Of a DNA stretch of 64,000 nucleotides, positions 26,220-35,650 are shown piece by piece (position 1 is the stretch's first letter; every line of letters starts with the position of its first letter). Made by a program: the position numbers and the translations under genes. The notes under the pieces were generated by a model. That model was not told the DNA's origin and searched no databases. It saw only the letters and a list, made by a program, of their open reading frames with translations. Source of the stretch: Runella rosea (GTDB lineage: Bacteria; Bacteroidota; Bacteroidia; Cytophagales; Spirosomataceae); NCBI RefSeq assembly GCF_003325355.1, contig NZ_CP030850.1:2232001-2296000 (forward strand). Reading direction: 5' to 3'.

Positions 26220-27113
26220 ATGCGAATCTTTTTTACGGGGGGCTCGGGAAAAGCAGGAAAACATGTCATTCCGTACCTGCTCGACCAAGGCCATAAAGTA
26301 CTGAATGTGGACCTGACGCCACTGAATTATCCGGGGGTAGATAATCTGACAGCCGATATTACGGATTCAGGACAAATGTTCAATGCCATGACGTCCTATA
26401 CCGGGTTTGAGGAATTGGAACCAGGCACCGGCGTACCTAAATTTGATGCGGTTGTTCATTTTGCAGCCGTACCCCGCATCTTACTCAAACCTGATAATGA
26501 AACGTTTCGAGTCAACACCGTGGGCACTTATAATGTGATTGAAGCGGCGGTTAAATTGGGCATCAAGAAGATCATCATTGCATCGTCGGAGACCACCTAC
26601 GGTATCTGTTTTTCGGATGGACAAACTAACCCGAGTGTGTTGCCGTTGGAAGAAGATTACGACGTTGACCCCATGGACAGTTACGGATTATCGAAGGTGG
26701 TCAATGAAAAAACGGCCCGCACCTTTCAGCGACGGTCAGGATTTGATATTTATGCCCTTCGTATCGGTAATGTGATTGAACCACACGAATACGCCGAACT
26801 GTTTCCGCATTATTTTAAACACCCCGAAGTACGCCGCCGAAATGCATTCTGTTATATCGACGCCCGTGATTTGGGACAAATCGTGGACTTGTGTCTGCAA
26901 AAAGACGGCCTCGGCTATCAGGTTTTCAATGCAGGAAATGACCACAACGGGGCTGTTATCCCGAGCAAAGAACTGGCGAAGAGGTTCTTTCCCAATGTGC
27001 CCATTACGCGCGAATTGGAGGAGCATGAAGCCTTGTTTTCAAACCGCAAAATCCGTGAAGTGCTGGGATTTCAAGAACAACATAACTGGCGAAAATACGT
27101 AAAAGGAGAGTGA
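26220..27113 (+). CDS. NAD-dependent epimerase/dehydratase (extended SDR)
   Basis: 297 residues. The Rossmann motif is FTGGSGKAGKH at 5-15, the Ser/Thr of the active site lies in IASSETTYG and the catalytic pair is in DSYGLSKVVNEK (Tyr and Lys, about 154 and 158). This makes it an extended short-chain dehydrogenase acting on a nucleotide sugar or uronate; uronate dehydrogenase-like enzymes share the layout. Substrate cannot be read from sequence. It is followed 51 bases later by the DUF2200 gene, with a short repeat in between. Confidence 0.85.
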   Translation: MRIFFTGGSGKAGKHVIPYLLDQGHKVLNVDLTPLNYPGVDNLTADITDSGQMFNAMTSYTGFEELEPGTGVPKFDAVVHFAAVPRILLKPDNETFRVNTVGTYNVIEAAVKLGIKKIIIASSETTYGICFSDGQTNPSVLPLEEDYDVDPMDSYGLSKVVNEKTARTFQRRSGFDIYALRIGNVIEPHEYAELFPHYFKHPEVRRRNAFCYIDARDLGQIVDLCLQKDGLGYQVFNAGNDHNGAVIPSKELAKRFFPNVPITRELEEHEALFSNRKIREVLGFQEQHNWRKYVKGE

Positions 27114-27128
27114 GTTCAAGGGCCCGCG

Positions 27129-27151
27129 GTCATAAGGCCGACAGCAGCAAA
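27129..27151. repeat. 23-bp repeat, copy 2
   Basis: GTCATAAGGCCGACAGCAGC plus AAA, 13 bases before the DUF2200 start codon. It matches 26096-26118 at 21 of 23 bases. It could be a shared regulatory element or the scar of a small mobile repeat. Confidence 0.55.
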
Positions 27152-27164
27152 AATTATAAAAACA

Positions 27165-27521
27165 ATGAAAACACACGATGAACGTTTCGCGGAAATGACC
27201 TTCGCTTCGGTGTATCCGCACTACCTAAAAAAAGTGGAGAAGAAGGGCAGAACCAAAGAAGAATTACATCAAGTCATTGAATGGCTGACGGGGTTCGACA
27301 ACCAACAACTGCAAGCTCAAATTGACAATAAAGTAACTTTTGAAATCTTCTTTCAGAATGCCGAATTAAACCAAGATGCCCATCTCATTACGGGGCTGAT
27401 ATGCGGTTATCGGGTTGAGGAAATAGAAAATTCTTTGACCCAAAAAGTCAGGTATTTGGATAAGTTGGTAGATGAGTTGGCGAAGGGGAAAAGGTTAGGG
27501 AAAATCCTGCGAAATTCATAG
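27165..27521 (+). CDS. DUF2200 family protein
   Basis: 118 residues, no signal or membrane segment. FASVYPHYLKKVEKKGRTKEE, VIEWLTGFDNQQLQ and GLICGYRVEEIEN follow the DUF2200 pattern from end to end, and RYLDKLVDELAKGK closes the family domain. These small cytoplasmic proteins are common in bacteria and without known function. It ends next to a hairpin shared with the convergent membrane protein gene. Confidence 0.88.
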   Translation: MKTHDERFAEMTFASVYPHYLKKVEKKGRTKEELHQVIEWLTGFDNQQLQAQIDNKVTFEIFFQNAELNQDAHLITGLICGYRVEEIENSLTQKVRYLDKLVDELAKGKRLGKILRNS

Positions 27522-27533
27522 CATATTTATGCC

Positions 27534-27560
27534 GTTGTTGGTGTTCTTTTCACCAACAAC
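27534..27560. terminator. Hairpin between convergent genes
   Basis: GTTGTTGGTG and CACCAACAAC form a perfect 10-bp stem around TTCTTTT, 12 bases after the DUF2200 stop. The T content downstream is only moderate, so it is a weak terminator or mRNA 3' end stabiliser for either strand. Confidence 0.55.
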
Positions 27561-27567
27561 TCCTCCT

Positions 27568-27954
27568 TCAATTTTTAAACCCTTGCGTAAATACTTTCCA
27601 CTCCACCAAGGCCAGTGTACCCACACCCACGGAGTCCAACAGTAAGTACCCTCTCCCCCACCACGAGGCTTTATCAAAAAAATACCAAAGCAATCCAAGG
27701 CAGAAAATTGCATAAGCTCCATTGCCATAAATCAAGACCCTTACCCACCTCACCGATTGGGCTTTTCTCAAAACCAAATGAAAAGCATAAACCGCATAGC
27801 ATAAAGCAATGACGGCACAAGAAGTCAATAAACTGTTAGGAAGTTGAAGATAAGGTTGCACAAGGTCTTTCAATACAAGTACCGCGCCCCCTACACTCAA
27901 GCCCGCAAAGGCATCAATCCAAAGTAGCTTTTTTAGTTTTATCATAAAGTTCAT
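27568..27954 (-). CDS. Small four-helix membrane protein, unknown function
   Basis: 128 residues with four hydrophobic segments at about 10-30, 42-60, 74-95 and 98-118. No motif was recognised beyond aromatic and Gly residues typical of helix packing. Single-gene unit on the minus strand between the DUF2200 gene and the divergent metalloprotease gene. It might start at the Met at residue 4 instead of residue 1. Function unknown. Confidence 0.7.
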   Translation of the reverse strand: MNFMIKLKKLLWIDAFAGLSVGGAVLVLKDLVQPYLQLPNSLLTSCAVIALCYAVYAFHLVLRKAQSVRWVRVLIYGNGAYAIFCLGLLWYFFDKASWWGRGYLLLDSVGVGTLALVEWKVFTQGFKN

Positions 27955-28178
27955 GCTCCCCTTATTTTTCTCAAATATATTGATATCCTGCTATCGTATT
28001 TCCTGAATAAGTAATAAAAATCAACGGCATTGGACGTTCATTGGCTGGACGGTCGATGCAAGTAGATATTTACGGACAGTCCTTAAAATTTCTCTCTTCC
28101 CCAAAAAATTGGTTTCTTTGTAAAGAACCTCAAAAACGAGGTGCATTTTCATCCAACAAACCGACTTACCCCCTTTTT

Positions 28179-30641
28179 ATGAAGAAACTGTTACTCCTAA
28201 CTCTCTTTTCTTATTCGCTTTTTGCCCAAAACCCCATCGAGACCTTCACCAAAGACATGGAAAAGAAGGACGGTTTTATGCCCTACTATTGGGACGCTAA
28301 AAAGGGAAAAATCTATTTGGAAATCAACCGATTTGATACCGAATTGCTGTATTATCCAACCTTAGCCCAGGGTATCGGCTCCAACGACATCGGCCTCGAC
28401 CGCGGGCGATTGGGGCAGGAACACGTCATTAAATTTCAACGTACTGGCAATAAAGTCTTGATGGTGGAGCCCAATTACGGCTACCGCGCCCTCAGCAACG
28501 ACCCGCTCGAACGCCGTGCCGTGGAAGAATCCTTTGCGCAGTCGGTACATTGGGGATTTGAAATCGCCGCCGAAAACGCGGGGACGGTGCTTGTCGAATT
28601 GACGCCTTTTCTGTTGCAAGATGCCGTGGGAGCCATTCAGGACATTTCACGTACTCGACAAGGCACCTTCAAATTGGACGCTTCGCGCTCGGCTTTGTAT
28701 TTGCCTAATACCAAAAACTTTCCCCAAAACACGGAATTTGAAGTAACCATTACGCTCACTGGAGATGCTCCCGGGGCTTACCTCCGTGCCGTAGCCCCAA
28801 CGGCCACGACGGTGAGTATGCGCCAGCACCATTCCTTTGTTGAATTGCCCGACAACAACTACCAACCTCGCGGTTTCGACCCGCGCATGGGATATATTTT
28901 CACCTCTTTTTACGATTATGCCTCTCCCGTGAGTGAGCCGATTACGAAACGTTACATTGTGCGTCATCGTTTGAAGAAAAAAGACCCCAACGCCGCCATC
29001 AGCGAACCCGTAAAACCCATTATTTACTACATCGACCCGGGCGCACCCGAGCCTATCCGCTCGGCCTTGGTCGAAGGGGCCAAATGGTGGAATCAGGCGT
29101 TTGAGGCGGCAGGCTACAAAGATGCGTTTCAGGTCAAACTCCTTCCCGCCGATGCCGACCCGATGGATGTACGGTACAATCTGGTGCAGTGGGTACACCG
29201 CTCTACGCGAGGTTGGTCGTACGGTGGTAGCATCATCGACCCACGTACGGGCGAGATTTTGAAAGGCAAAGTCACGCTGGGCTCATTACGTGTTCGTCAA
29301 GATTACCTCATCGCGCAGGGGTTGGTGGGCGATTATAAAACCGATTCCACCAACACCGAAGACATGATGGGCATGTCGCTCGACCGTCTGAAACAACTGT
29401 CGGCGCACGAAATCGGGCACACATTGGGACTACCCCACAACTACGTGGCGAGCGTGCACGACCGCGCGTCGGTAATGGACTATCCGCACATGCAGGTTGA
29501 ATTAAAAAACGGCAAAGTAGATTTGTCCAACGCGTACGACAAAAAAATTGGAGATTACGATAAGTGGTCCATCATTTGGGGCTATCAGGATTTCCCAAAA
29601 GGCACCGATGAAAAAAAGGCGTTGAATGCAATTGTGGACCAAATGTACGGCAAAGGCTTGTATTTCCTCACCGATCAGGACGCGCGCCCCGAAGGCAGCG
29701 CCCACCCGCAAACGCACCTCTGGGACAACGGTGTGAATGCCACCGCTGAGTTAAAACGAATTTCGGAAATTCGTAAACTGACCTTGGCCAACTTTGACGA
29801 GCGCAAACTCCGCACGGGCACACCGATGAGCTCGTTGGAAGAAGTTTTTGTGCCGATGTACATGTTTCATCGCTTTCAGGTGGAAGCCACCGCCAAAGCC
29901 ATCGCTGGGGTGAATTACCGTTTTTCGGTAAAAGGCGAAAAAGAACTCACGACCACGCCTGTCAATGGTAAAGAGCAACGTGACGCATTGGTGGCGCTGC
30001 TGCAAACCCTCCAAGCCGATTTTCTGAAAGTACCCGAAATGGTTTTGAAGCTTACACCACCGCGCGCTTTTGGCTACGATGCCAATCCCCGCGAGACCTT
30101 TAAACGCCGTACAGGGCTAGTATTCGACCCACTGGGGCCACCTGAGGCTTCGGCAGGTCTTACACTGCGTATGTTGCTCAATCCTGAGCGTTTGAGTCGA
30201 TTGGTAATTCAATCGTCCTTTCATCCTTCGTTGCTGAGCTTGGAAGAAACCCTCGACCAACTCATTAATGCTACGTGGAAGTCAAACACTTCACGGGCAG
30301 GATACGAGGGGGAAATCGCGCGATTAGTGGAAAAAATGACACTCGAAAAACTGCTGGAGTTGTCGAACAACAAAGAAGTGACTCCTCAAGTGAGAGCCGT
30401 AGTAATGCTAAAATTGAAAGATCTAGGCTATTGGCTTCAAAATAGAATGACAGCCGATACCAAACAAAAAGCCCATTATTTATTTGCGTCGCATCAAATT
30501 GAAACGGCAAAGTCAAACCCTTCTGACCTCAACACAACCACGCCAATGACTCCTCCCGACGGCCAGCCTATTGAATCAGGTTATGATTGGTTAGCGCCAG
30601 CCTGCGATTGGGAACTGCCTGCGTTTTCGAAGGGAAAATAA
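28179..30641 (+). CDS. Zinc-dependent metalloprotease, DUF5117/DUF4953 type
   Basis: I place the start at ATG 28179, where a signal peptide begins (MKKLLLLTLFSYSLFAQ); the open frame upstream to 28041 begins with TTG and lacks coding character. 820 residues. DUF5117-like N-terminus: EKKDGFMPYYWDAKKGKIYLE, with LDRGRLG and a following beta region. The zinc site is HEIGHTLGLPHN near residue 410 (H-E-x-x-H-x-x-G-x-x-H), as in metzincins, with the Met-turn likely at SVMDYPHMQ. DUF4953 covers the C-terminal half. Bacteroidota encode several such exported proteases; the substrate is unknown. An inverted sequence follows the stop. Confidence 0.88.
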   Translation: MKKLLLLTLFSYSLFAQNPIETFTKDMEKKDGFMPYYWDAKKGKIYLEINRFDTELLYYPTLAQGIGSNDIGLDRGRLGQEHVIKFQRTGNKVLMVEPNYGYRALSNDPLERRAVEESFAQSVHWGFEIAAENAGTVLVELTPFLLQDAVGAIQDISRTRQGTFKLDASRSALYLPNTKNFPQNTEFEVTITLTGDAPGAYLRAVAPTATTVSMRQHHSFVELPDNNYQPRGFDPRMGYIFTSFYDYASPVSEPITKRYIVRHRLKKKDPNAAISEPVKPIIYYIDPGAPEPIRSALVEGAKWWNQAFEAAGYKDAFQVKLLPADADPMDVRYNLVQWVHRSTRGWSYGGSIIDPRTGEILKGKVTLGSLRVRQDYLIAQGLVGDYKTDSTNTEDMMGMSLDRLKQLSAHEIGHTLGLPHNYVASVHDRASVMDYPHMQVELKNGKVDLSNAYDKKIGDYDKWSIIWGYQDFPKGTDEKKALNAIVDQMYGKGLYFLTDQDARPEGSAHPQTHLWDNGVNATAELKRISEIRKLTLANFDERKLRTGTPMSSLEEVFVPMYMFHRFQVEATAKAIAGVNYRFSVKGEKELTTTPVNGKEQRDALVALLQTLQADFLKVPEMVLKLTPPRAFGYDANPRETFKRRTGLVFDPLGPPEASAGLTLRMLLNPERLSRLVIQSSFHPSLLSLEETLDQLINATWKSNTSRAGYEGEIARLVEKMTLEKLLELSNNKEVTPQVRAVVMLKLKDLGYWLQNRMTADTKQKAHYLFASHQIETAKSNPSDLNTTTPMTPPDGQPIESGYDWLAPACDWELPAFSKGK

Positions 30642-30646
30642 CCGAA

Positions 30647-30676
30647 GTAGAGACGGAGAACCTCTTCCATCTCTAC
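30647..30676. other. Imperfect hairpin downstream of the metalloprotease gene
   Basis: GTAGAGACGGAGA pairs with TCTTCCATCTCTAC with one mismatch and wobbles. There is no clear T-run on the plus strand. It lies just past the stop codons of both the metalloprotease gene and the minus-strand small gene at 30681. Confidence 0.45.
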
Positions 30677-30680
30677 CTGA

Positions 30681-30806
30681 TTAATCAAAAAAGATGCTGG
30701 AGATGATGACCAGTAAAAAGAAGACCACAATCACGATTAAATAATAAAACAAATCAATGAAAGGGTAATCTTGACGATTCAGTTTATCTAACCATTTAGA
30801 GAACAT
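30681..30806 (-). CDS. Candidate 41-residue single-pass membrane protein
   Basis: A complete small frame in the gap between two larger genes: MFSKWLDKLNRQDYPFIDLF followed by about 17 hydrophobic residues (YYLIVIVVFFLLVIISSIF) and a final Asp. A short amphipathic N-terminus plus one helix is the classic layout of small regulatory membrane proteins. Length is below usual cut-offs for gene calling. No homolog is recognised; support comes from composition and position alone. Confidence 0.4.
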   Translation of the reverse strand: MFSKWLDKLNRQDYPFIDLFYYLIVIVVFFLLVIISSIFFD

Positions 30807-30911
30807 ATCTTTACCGCGTATTTTAATATTCAATGTAGAATATCAAGCTAGCAAAGGACGAAAAACGGCCTTTAGCTACTGACTTTTTCGTACTAATTTT
30901 CAGCAAATCTA

Positions 30912-31847
30912 ATGCAAATTTTCGTAAATACGTCCCTCAACGAATCGCTTCGCCAAGCATTGAAACAACAGTTGCCCACGGGGCATTCAGTATTTTTCAA
31001 GAATGAATGGTCAGAAACCGAGCAAGCGGCGGCTTTTCAACAATCACAGGTGATTTTGGGAAACCCACCCGTCGCTTGGTTGACAACTGCGCCGCCTTTA
31101 CTCAAATACTGGCAGTTGGATTCGGCGGGTTTTGACGGCTACAAAAACCTGAATTTGTCCAACGTGGCCATTTGCAACCTGGCCGATTATTTCTCCATTC
31201 CCTGTGCCGAAACGATAGTGGCGGGTATTCTGGCTTTTTATCGTGGCGTAGATGAACTCACCTTGCTCAAAGCCGAAAAACGTTGGGTTGGCGCACCGAT
31301 TCGCTTTCGACTCAATTTACTCACGGGCAAACGTGTGGTGATTTTGGGAGCGGGCAGCATCGGACAAGCCGTCAAAAAAATGCTTTCGGGCTTTGATTGC
31401 TCCGTTCAAATGGTTGCGCGCTCTCACCCGAGTGCGACGATTCATTCGCCCGAAGAATTGATGACGGTATTGCCCCAAACTGATTTGGTTATCAACTGTC
31501 TTCCCGGCACTGCTAAAGGTTTTTTCACGGCCCAAATGATTGATACTTTGCCAACTACGGCGGTTTTTGCCAACGTAGGACGCGGAACCACGGTAGACGA
31601 GCCGGCACTGATTGCCGCTTTGCTGGAAAAACGACTAGCTGGCGCGGTCTTGGACGTGACCGAAGTTGAACCTTTACCAACGGACAACCCGCTTTGGGAT
31701 ATGTCTAATGTGATTCTTACCCAACACACGGGCGGCGGGCAGGCAAGTGAAGATGAAGGAAAAATTGCTTTTTTCGTCAAAAACTTTCAACGCTTTTTAA
31801 ATGGACAACCTCTTGAAAATCAGATTGATTTAACCCGTGGCTACTAA
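30912..31847 (+). CDS. D-2-hydroxyacid dehydrogenase, NAD(P)-dependent
   Basis: 311 residues. The Rossmann motif is KRVVILGAGSIGQAVKKML near 140, the substrate Arg is in NVGRGTTVDE, the Glu in VTEVEPLP and the catalytic His in LTQHTGGG near 275, the full set for this family. It resembles glyoxylate/hydroxypyruvate reductases with a short N-terminal catalytic half. Cytoplasmic. The following DUF4440 gene starts 22 bases after its stop and may be co-transcribed. Confidence 0.9.
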   Translation: MQIFVNTSLNESLRQALKQQLPTGHSVFFKNEWSETEQAAAFQQSQVILGNPPVAWLTTAPPLLKYWQLDSAGFDGYKNLNLSNVAICNLADYFSIPCAETIVAGILAFYRGVDELTLLKAEKRWVGAPIRFRLNLLTGKRVVILGAGSIGQAVKKMLSGFDCSVQMVARSHPSATIHSPEELMTVLPQTDLVINCLPGTAKGFFTAQMIDTLPTTAVFANVGRGTTVDEPALIAALLEKRLAGAVLDVTEVEPLPTDNPLWDMSNVILTQHTGGGQASEDEGKIAFFVKNFQRFLNGQPLENQIDLTRGY

Positions 31848-31869
31848 CTCAACCATTATCTGTATTGAC

Positions 31870-32307
31870 ATGAAAATCTTCGCATTATTTTTGATTGCCA
31901 CCTGTTTGTTTACAGGTATTACTGGTTTTTCCCAACAAAATGCCGACGAAAAAGCAATTTTAAAAATTCTCCAAAAGCAAGAAGCCGACTGGAACGCTGG
32001 CGATGTAAATTCATTTATGGAAGGCTATTGGAAATCGGACTCCCTCGCGTTTATCGGCGCAAAAGGCCCCACTTACGGTTGGAAAAATACCCTTGAAAAT
32101 TACAAAGTACGCTACCCCGACCGCGCCACGATGGGCACCCTGAAATTCACGATTTTACGGTTGAATGCGCTGGACAAAAACGCCTATTTTGTTATCGGCA
32201 AATGGCACCTTACGCGCCCAGAGAAAGGAGATATTGGAGGACATTACACCCTTGTTTTTAGGAAAATAGGTAGAAAATGGCTCATTGTCAGCGACCATAC
32301 ATCTTAA
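31870..32307 (+). CDS. Exported SnoaL/DUF4440-like protein
   Basis: I take the start at ATG 31870, which gives a signal peptide (MKIFALFLIATCLFTG...FSQ); an upstream frame overlaps the dehydrogenase end. 145 residues. ILKILQKQEADWNAGDVNSF is the first helix of the NTF2-like fold, followed by YWKSDSLAFIGAKGPTYGW and a C-terminal strand GGHYTLVFRKIGRKWLIVSDH, the DUF4440 pattern. Such proteins bind small ligands or act as isomerase-like enzymes. No residues allow a function to be named. Confidence 0.8.
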   Translation: MKIFALFLIATCLFTGITGFSQQNADEKAILKILQKQEADWNAGDVNSFMEGYWKSDSLAFIGAKGPTYGWKNTLENYKVRYPDRATMGTLKFTILRLNALDKNAYFVIGKWHLTRPEKGDIGGHYTLVFRKIGRKWLIVSDHTS

Positions 32308-32308
32308 A

Positions 32309-32905
32309 TCAATCCTCATATTCCACCGCTTTCAGGAGCATTTTTTTCTCAAACTCCCGCAATTCATACCAAATTTTGCGACTTCCTCCCGTTGGGCGCG
32401 CGTTGGTATCGCCAGCTCGGTAAATGGGAAACTCGCGCACTAATTGCCCATTTTCAATTTTAAATGAATCATGACCCATATAACCTTCGGCCAACATCGG
32501 CAAAAGCGGCTCGGTACGAATAGCATCAAACGAAGTAGGGAGAAATTCGAAGGCGTAGATTTTGCCAAATGAGCCACTTCCGTACGTACTGGAATAAACG
32601 TAAATCTCGGGAGAACCGTTGCGATTCAAATCAGCCGCTTCGGCATTGACCACCCATCCGTCCGTTTTTTGTCGGATTAGAATCAACTGCTTGTCGTCGC
32701 GGCTTACTTTAATGACCAATTCCCTGACGGCCCCAGATTCAGTGGTGCTGATGTCGAATTGATGCTTTTGAAAAGCAATGGTTTTCTTAAAACTGTCGAA
32801 AGCAGGAATATCGGTTTCTTTTTGGTTAAAACGTGAAAATCCCACCAGTGCGAAAATCGCAACCAATAGTACTGAAATTGAGGCTATTTGTGACTTTTTA
32901 TGCAC
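32309..32905 (-). CDS. PliI-like lysozyme inhibitor family protein
   Basis: 198 residues with an N-terminal membrane-anchor or signal segment (about 8-25). DLNRNGSPEIYVYSSTYGSG, AEGYMGHDSFKIENGQLVR and GDTNARPTGGSRKIWYEL match the PliI family (periplasmic inhibitor of i-type lysozyme). In that family SG-x-x-Y-containing loops block the lysozyme active site. It overlaps no neighbour: its stop is 2 bases from the stop of the convergent DUF4440 gene. Function as a true inhibitor is by family only. Confidence 0.75.
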   Translation of the reverse strand: MHKKSQIASISVLLVAIFALVGFSRFNQKETDIPAFDSFKKTIAFQKHQFDISTTESGAVRELVIKVSRDDKQLILIRQKTDGWVVNAEAADLNRNGSPEIYVYSSTYGSGSFGKIYAFEFLPTSFDAIRTEPLLPMLAEGYMGHDSFKIENGQLVREFPIYRAGDTNARPTGGSRKIWYELREFEKKMLLKAVEYED

Positions 32906-32975
32906 TAAACCCGATGATTTGCAGAGCTTAAAGAAAGTTGGATATTAACCATTTTTAATTAATACTGAACTACTA

Positions 32976-33006
32976 TCAAAAAAGCGGCCAAAAAGCCGCT
33001 TTTTTG
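32976..33006 (-). terminator. Intrinsic terminator of the ccm operon
   Basis: AAAAGCGGC (32980-32988) pairs with GCCGCTTTT (32995-33003), 6-base loop, with T/A runs on both sides. On the minus strand it lies 22 bases after the ccmF stop and ends in six T residues. Confidence 0.85.
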
Positions 33007-33024
33007 ATTTTATTTATGCTTTGG

Positions 33025-35583
33025 TTAAACTTTCTCCAGTTCCACTCCTTTATCTCTCACCAGACGAAACTCTCGAAAACGCCGGATGGTCGACATCATA
33101 AAACCGATGACCAAGACAATGGTTCCAATCCATAACACATTGATAAGTGGTTTTTCCACAGCTTTCATCACAATGTAGTCACGTTGTTTGGAATTGACGG
33201 CAAAACTGAATGTGCCTGTTTTAGGGTCAATCTCCATAAACTGAACTCGTAAACCCAAATCTTCGTTTACTTCGGGCTTGCGCATCACCATACGGTCCTG
33301 ATTAATGGCAAAAGTTGGCGTAATGAAGTATTCACGCTCTTTATCTAATATCTTAATTTGTGCTTTTACGGCCACGTCGTTGGGCGTAAGCGCTATTCCT
33401 TCCACCTTATCCGTACGGCCTACGCTTTCGAGTACGGCCACAAAATCGTTGACAAAAAATGTGTCCTGCATCGCCACCCGGAAGTTTTCGGTAGGCGACC
33501 ACTCTTCCGCTTTCTTGGGGTCACTTCCTACTGTTACGTACGAATACAGGTCTTTATTAAGCTCACGTTTAATATCGGGCGATGTCACCAATCCCATTTT
33601 TTCGTTGAACTGCACCCGTGGATACAATGTTGCAATACGACCGTTAGGCTCGCGGTATTCAACTTCATAATGCGCGTTTTCGGCGTAGACTGCCACCGTG
33701 TCGCCTTTTTTGTGGTACGTTTTTTCGCCGATTGTAATGTCACGCAGACAAACCGCGTGGAAATCACCTTCAATCACGTCTACCCAAGTGTTGGGAACGA
33801 ACTCAGGCACGTCACGGATTTCGATGCGAGGACCACGGTAAGTCAACAGATAATCCCCCATACGCGTCGGCTGTCCGAGCCACAAGAGGACGTTTTCTTT
33901 ATTTTCTTTGTTATCCTCCTTCGTAAAATAATCATCTTTTGAAATCAGTAAGCCCGACGCATTCAGCGACACCACTTTTTGATAACCCGATGACCACAAA
34001 ATTCCAATCAACATCAGCGCCACCCCAATGTGGGTAATAGACCCACCCGATACCCGATAACTACCGCGTAAAACACCGATAATGATGGTAATGTTAGAGA
34101 CCAACGCAAATACCGCCGCTGTCAATAAAGCGATATAAGGTAGTTTATTGATACCACCGAATGTAATCAGTAAGGCGCTGATAAACAGTGAAATCCACAC
34201 AGGTGTCAGCAAGTCCTGCATTTTTCCTTTCTGCACTCGCTTCCACCAAAAATACTGGCCAATGCCAGACAGGATAGTAATGACAGCAAAAAACCAAAGC
34301 TGAAATTTGGTATAATATGAGATAGCATCCGTGGGAGGAGCCAATTTAGAAACTCCGCCAAAAGCCTGTACAATGCTGTTCCAAACGGGAATAGAAGTAG
34401 GAATAATGACCTGAAAACTCGCCAAACACAGCACCGTAGCCCCCATAAAAAGCCAGAATTCACGCGAATAGGTTGATACTTCGTCTTTGTCAGAAGGCAT
34501 AAGTTTCCACACCCGAACGGTCAATATCGTTGCCACGATAATAAAGGCAAACAGATAAAGTAGCAACTGCCCCGAAAGACCCAAATCGGTAAACGAGTGA
34601 ACGGAGGCATTGCCCAAAATCCCGCTGCGCGTGAGGAAAGTAGAATAAAGAATCAGAATAAACTGCGCAATAATCAGAATGACCGAAGTCTTGAGTGCGG
34701 TAGCGTTTTTCTTGGCAATAATCATGGTGTGCAAGGCCGCAATCACGATGAGCCAAGGCACGTATACAGCATTCTCAACGGGGTCCCAGCTCCAATAGCT
34801 ATTGAAGCTCAAAGTTTCGTAGGCCCAATAACCGCCCATCAAAATACCGACCCCGAGAATCACGCCTGTCAGCAACGTCCAAGGCAAAGCAGGCCGCAAC
34901 CATTCTACTACTTGCTTGCGCCAAAGGCCCGCCATCAAATACGCAAAAGGCACCAATGTAAGGGCAAAGCCTAAAAACAAAGTAGGTGGGTGAATCACCA
35001 TCCAATAGTTTTGCAACAACGGGTTGAGACCGTTTCCATCTTTGGGCACAAAATCAGGATTGAGTTGTAAAAACGGTGCACCGGGATTTGCTTCAGCAAT
35101 GGTCAAAAAAGGCGTACTTCCTATTTTAAAATCCAATCCTGGGATGATAACACCCAGAATCATAGACGTTAAAAAAGCCTGTACCAACGCATAAACCGTC
35201 ATCATGGGCGCTTCCCAAAGCTTATTGGTCCGAATCAAAATCACGCCCAAAACCGCTTGCCAAAACATCCAGAGCATAAAGCTTCCTTCCTGTCCTTCCC
35301 AAAAGCAAGACAGCATATAGTACCACGGAAGCGCCCTAGATGAGTGGCTCCACGCATAGTGGTATTCAAAATGATGGCCGTAAATAATAACATACAGCGT
35401 AGCACACACACCGATAACGGCGGCAGCATGAATATAAAAAGCAGTTCTGGCGAAGCGTTTCCACGTTTCTACCTGTAGATTGTCAGTCGATAAAAGAGTG
35501 GCTCGTAAATACGCATACGTAGCGACCAACGACGTTACGAAGGAAAAAATTACGAGAAGGTGTCCTAAATTTCCGAGAGTCAT
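33025..35583 (-). CDS. ccmF: Cytochrome c maturation heme lyase CcmF
   Basis: 852 residues with about 14 membrane helices. The WWD heme-handling signature is seen near residue 252 as SYWSWDPVENAVYVPWL. Conserved CcmF segments around it are HPPTLFLGF and LLTGVILGVGILMGGYWAYETL. The large C-terminal periplasmic insert (about 590-800) is longer than in proteobacterial CcmF, as is usual in Bacteroidota. It joins heme from CcmE to the CxxCH cysteines of apocytochromes. Last gene of the ccm operon, closed by a strong terminator; ccmE lies 67 bases upstream. Confidence 0.92.
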   Translation of the reverse strand: MTLGNLGHLLVIFSFVTSLVATYAYLRATLLSTDNLQVETWKRFARTAFYIHAAAVIGVCATLYVIIYGHHFEYHYAWSHSSRALPWYYMLSCFWEGQEGSFMLWMFWQAVLGVILIRTNKLWEAPMMTVYALVQAFLTSMILGVIIPGLDFKIGSTPFLTIAEANPGAPFLQLNPDFVPKDGNGLNPLLQNYWMVIHPPTLFLGFALTLVPFAYLMAGLWRKQVVEWLRPALPWTLLTGVILGVGILMGGYWAYETLSFNSYWSWDPVENAVYVPWLIVIAALHTMIIAKKNATALKTSVILIIAQFILILYSTFLTRSGILGNASVHSFTDLGLSGQLLLYLFAFIIVATILTVRVWKLMPSDKDEVSTYSREFWLFMGATVLCLASFQVIIPTSIPVWNSIVQAFGGVSKLAPPTDAISYYTKFQLWFFAVITILSGIGQYFWWKRVQKGKMQDLLTPVWISLFISALLITFGGINKLPYIALLTAAVFALVSNITIIIGVLRGSYRVSGGSITHIGVALMLIGILWSSGYQKVVSLNASGLLISKDDYFTKEDNKENKENVLLWLGQPTRMGDYLLTYRGPRIEIRDVPEFVPNTWVDVIEGDFHAVCLRDITIGEKTYHKKGDTVAVYAENAHYEVEYREPNGRIATLYPRVQFNEKMGLVTSPDIKRELNKDLYSYVTVGSDPKKAEEWSPTENFRVAMQDTFFVNDFVAVLESVGRTDKVEGIALTPNDVAVKAQIKILDKEREYFITPTFAINQDRMVMRKPEVNEDLGLRVQFMEIDPKTGTFSFAVNSKQRDYIVMKAVEKPLINVLWIGTIVLVIGFMMSTIRRFREFRLVRDKGVELEKV

Positions 35584-35650
35584 GAGTTGGGTTGTTGGAC
35601 AAAAAAAGCCAGTCGGTATGTCTCATCCGCTGCCATTTTTTGGCTATGAA

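Noticed and set aside
28041-28178. N-terminal extension of the metalloprotease from a TTG
   Set aside because: A normal signal peptide begins at ATG 28179; the extension would bury it.
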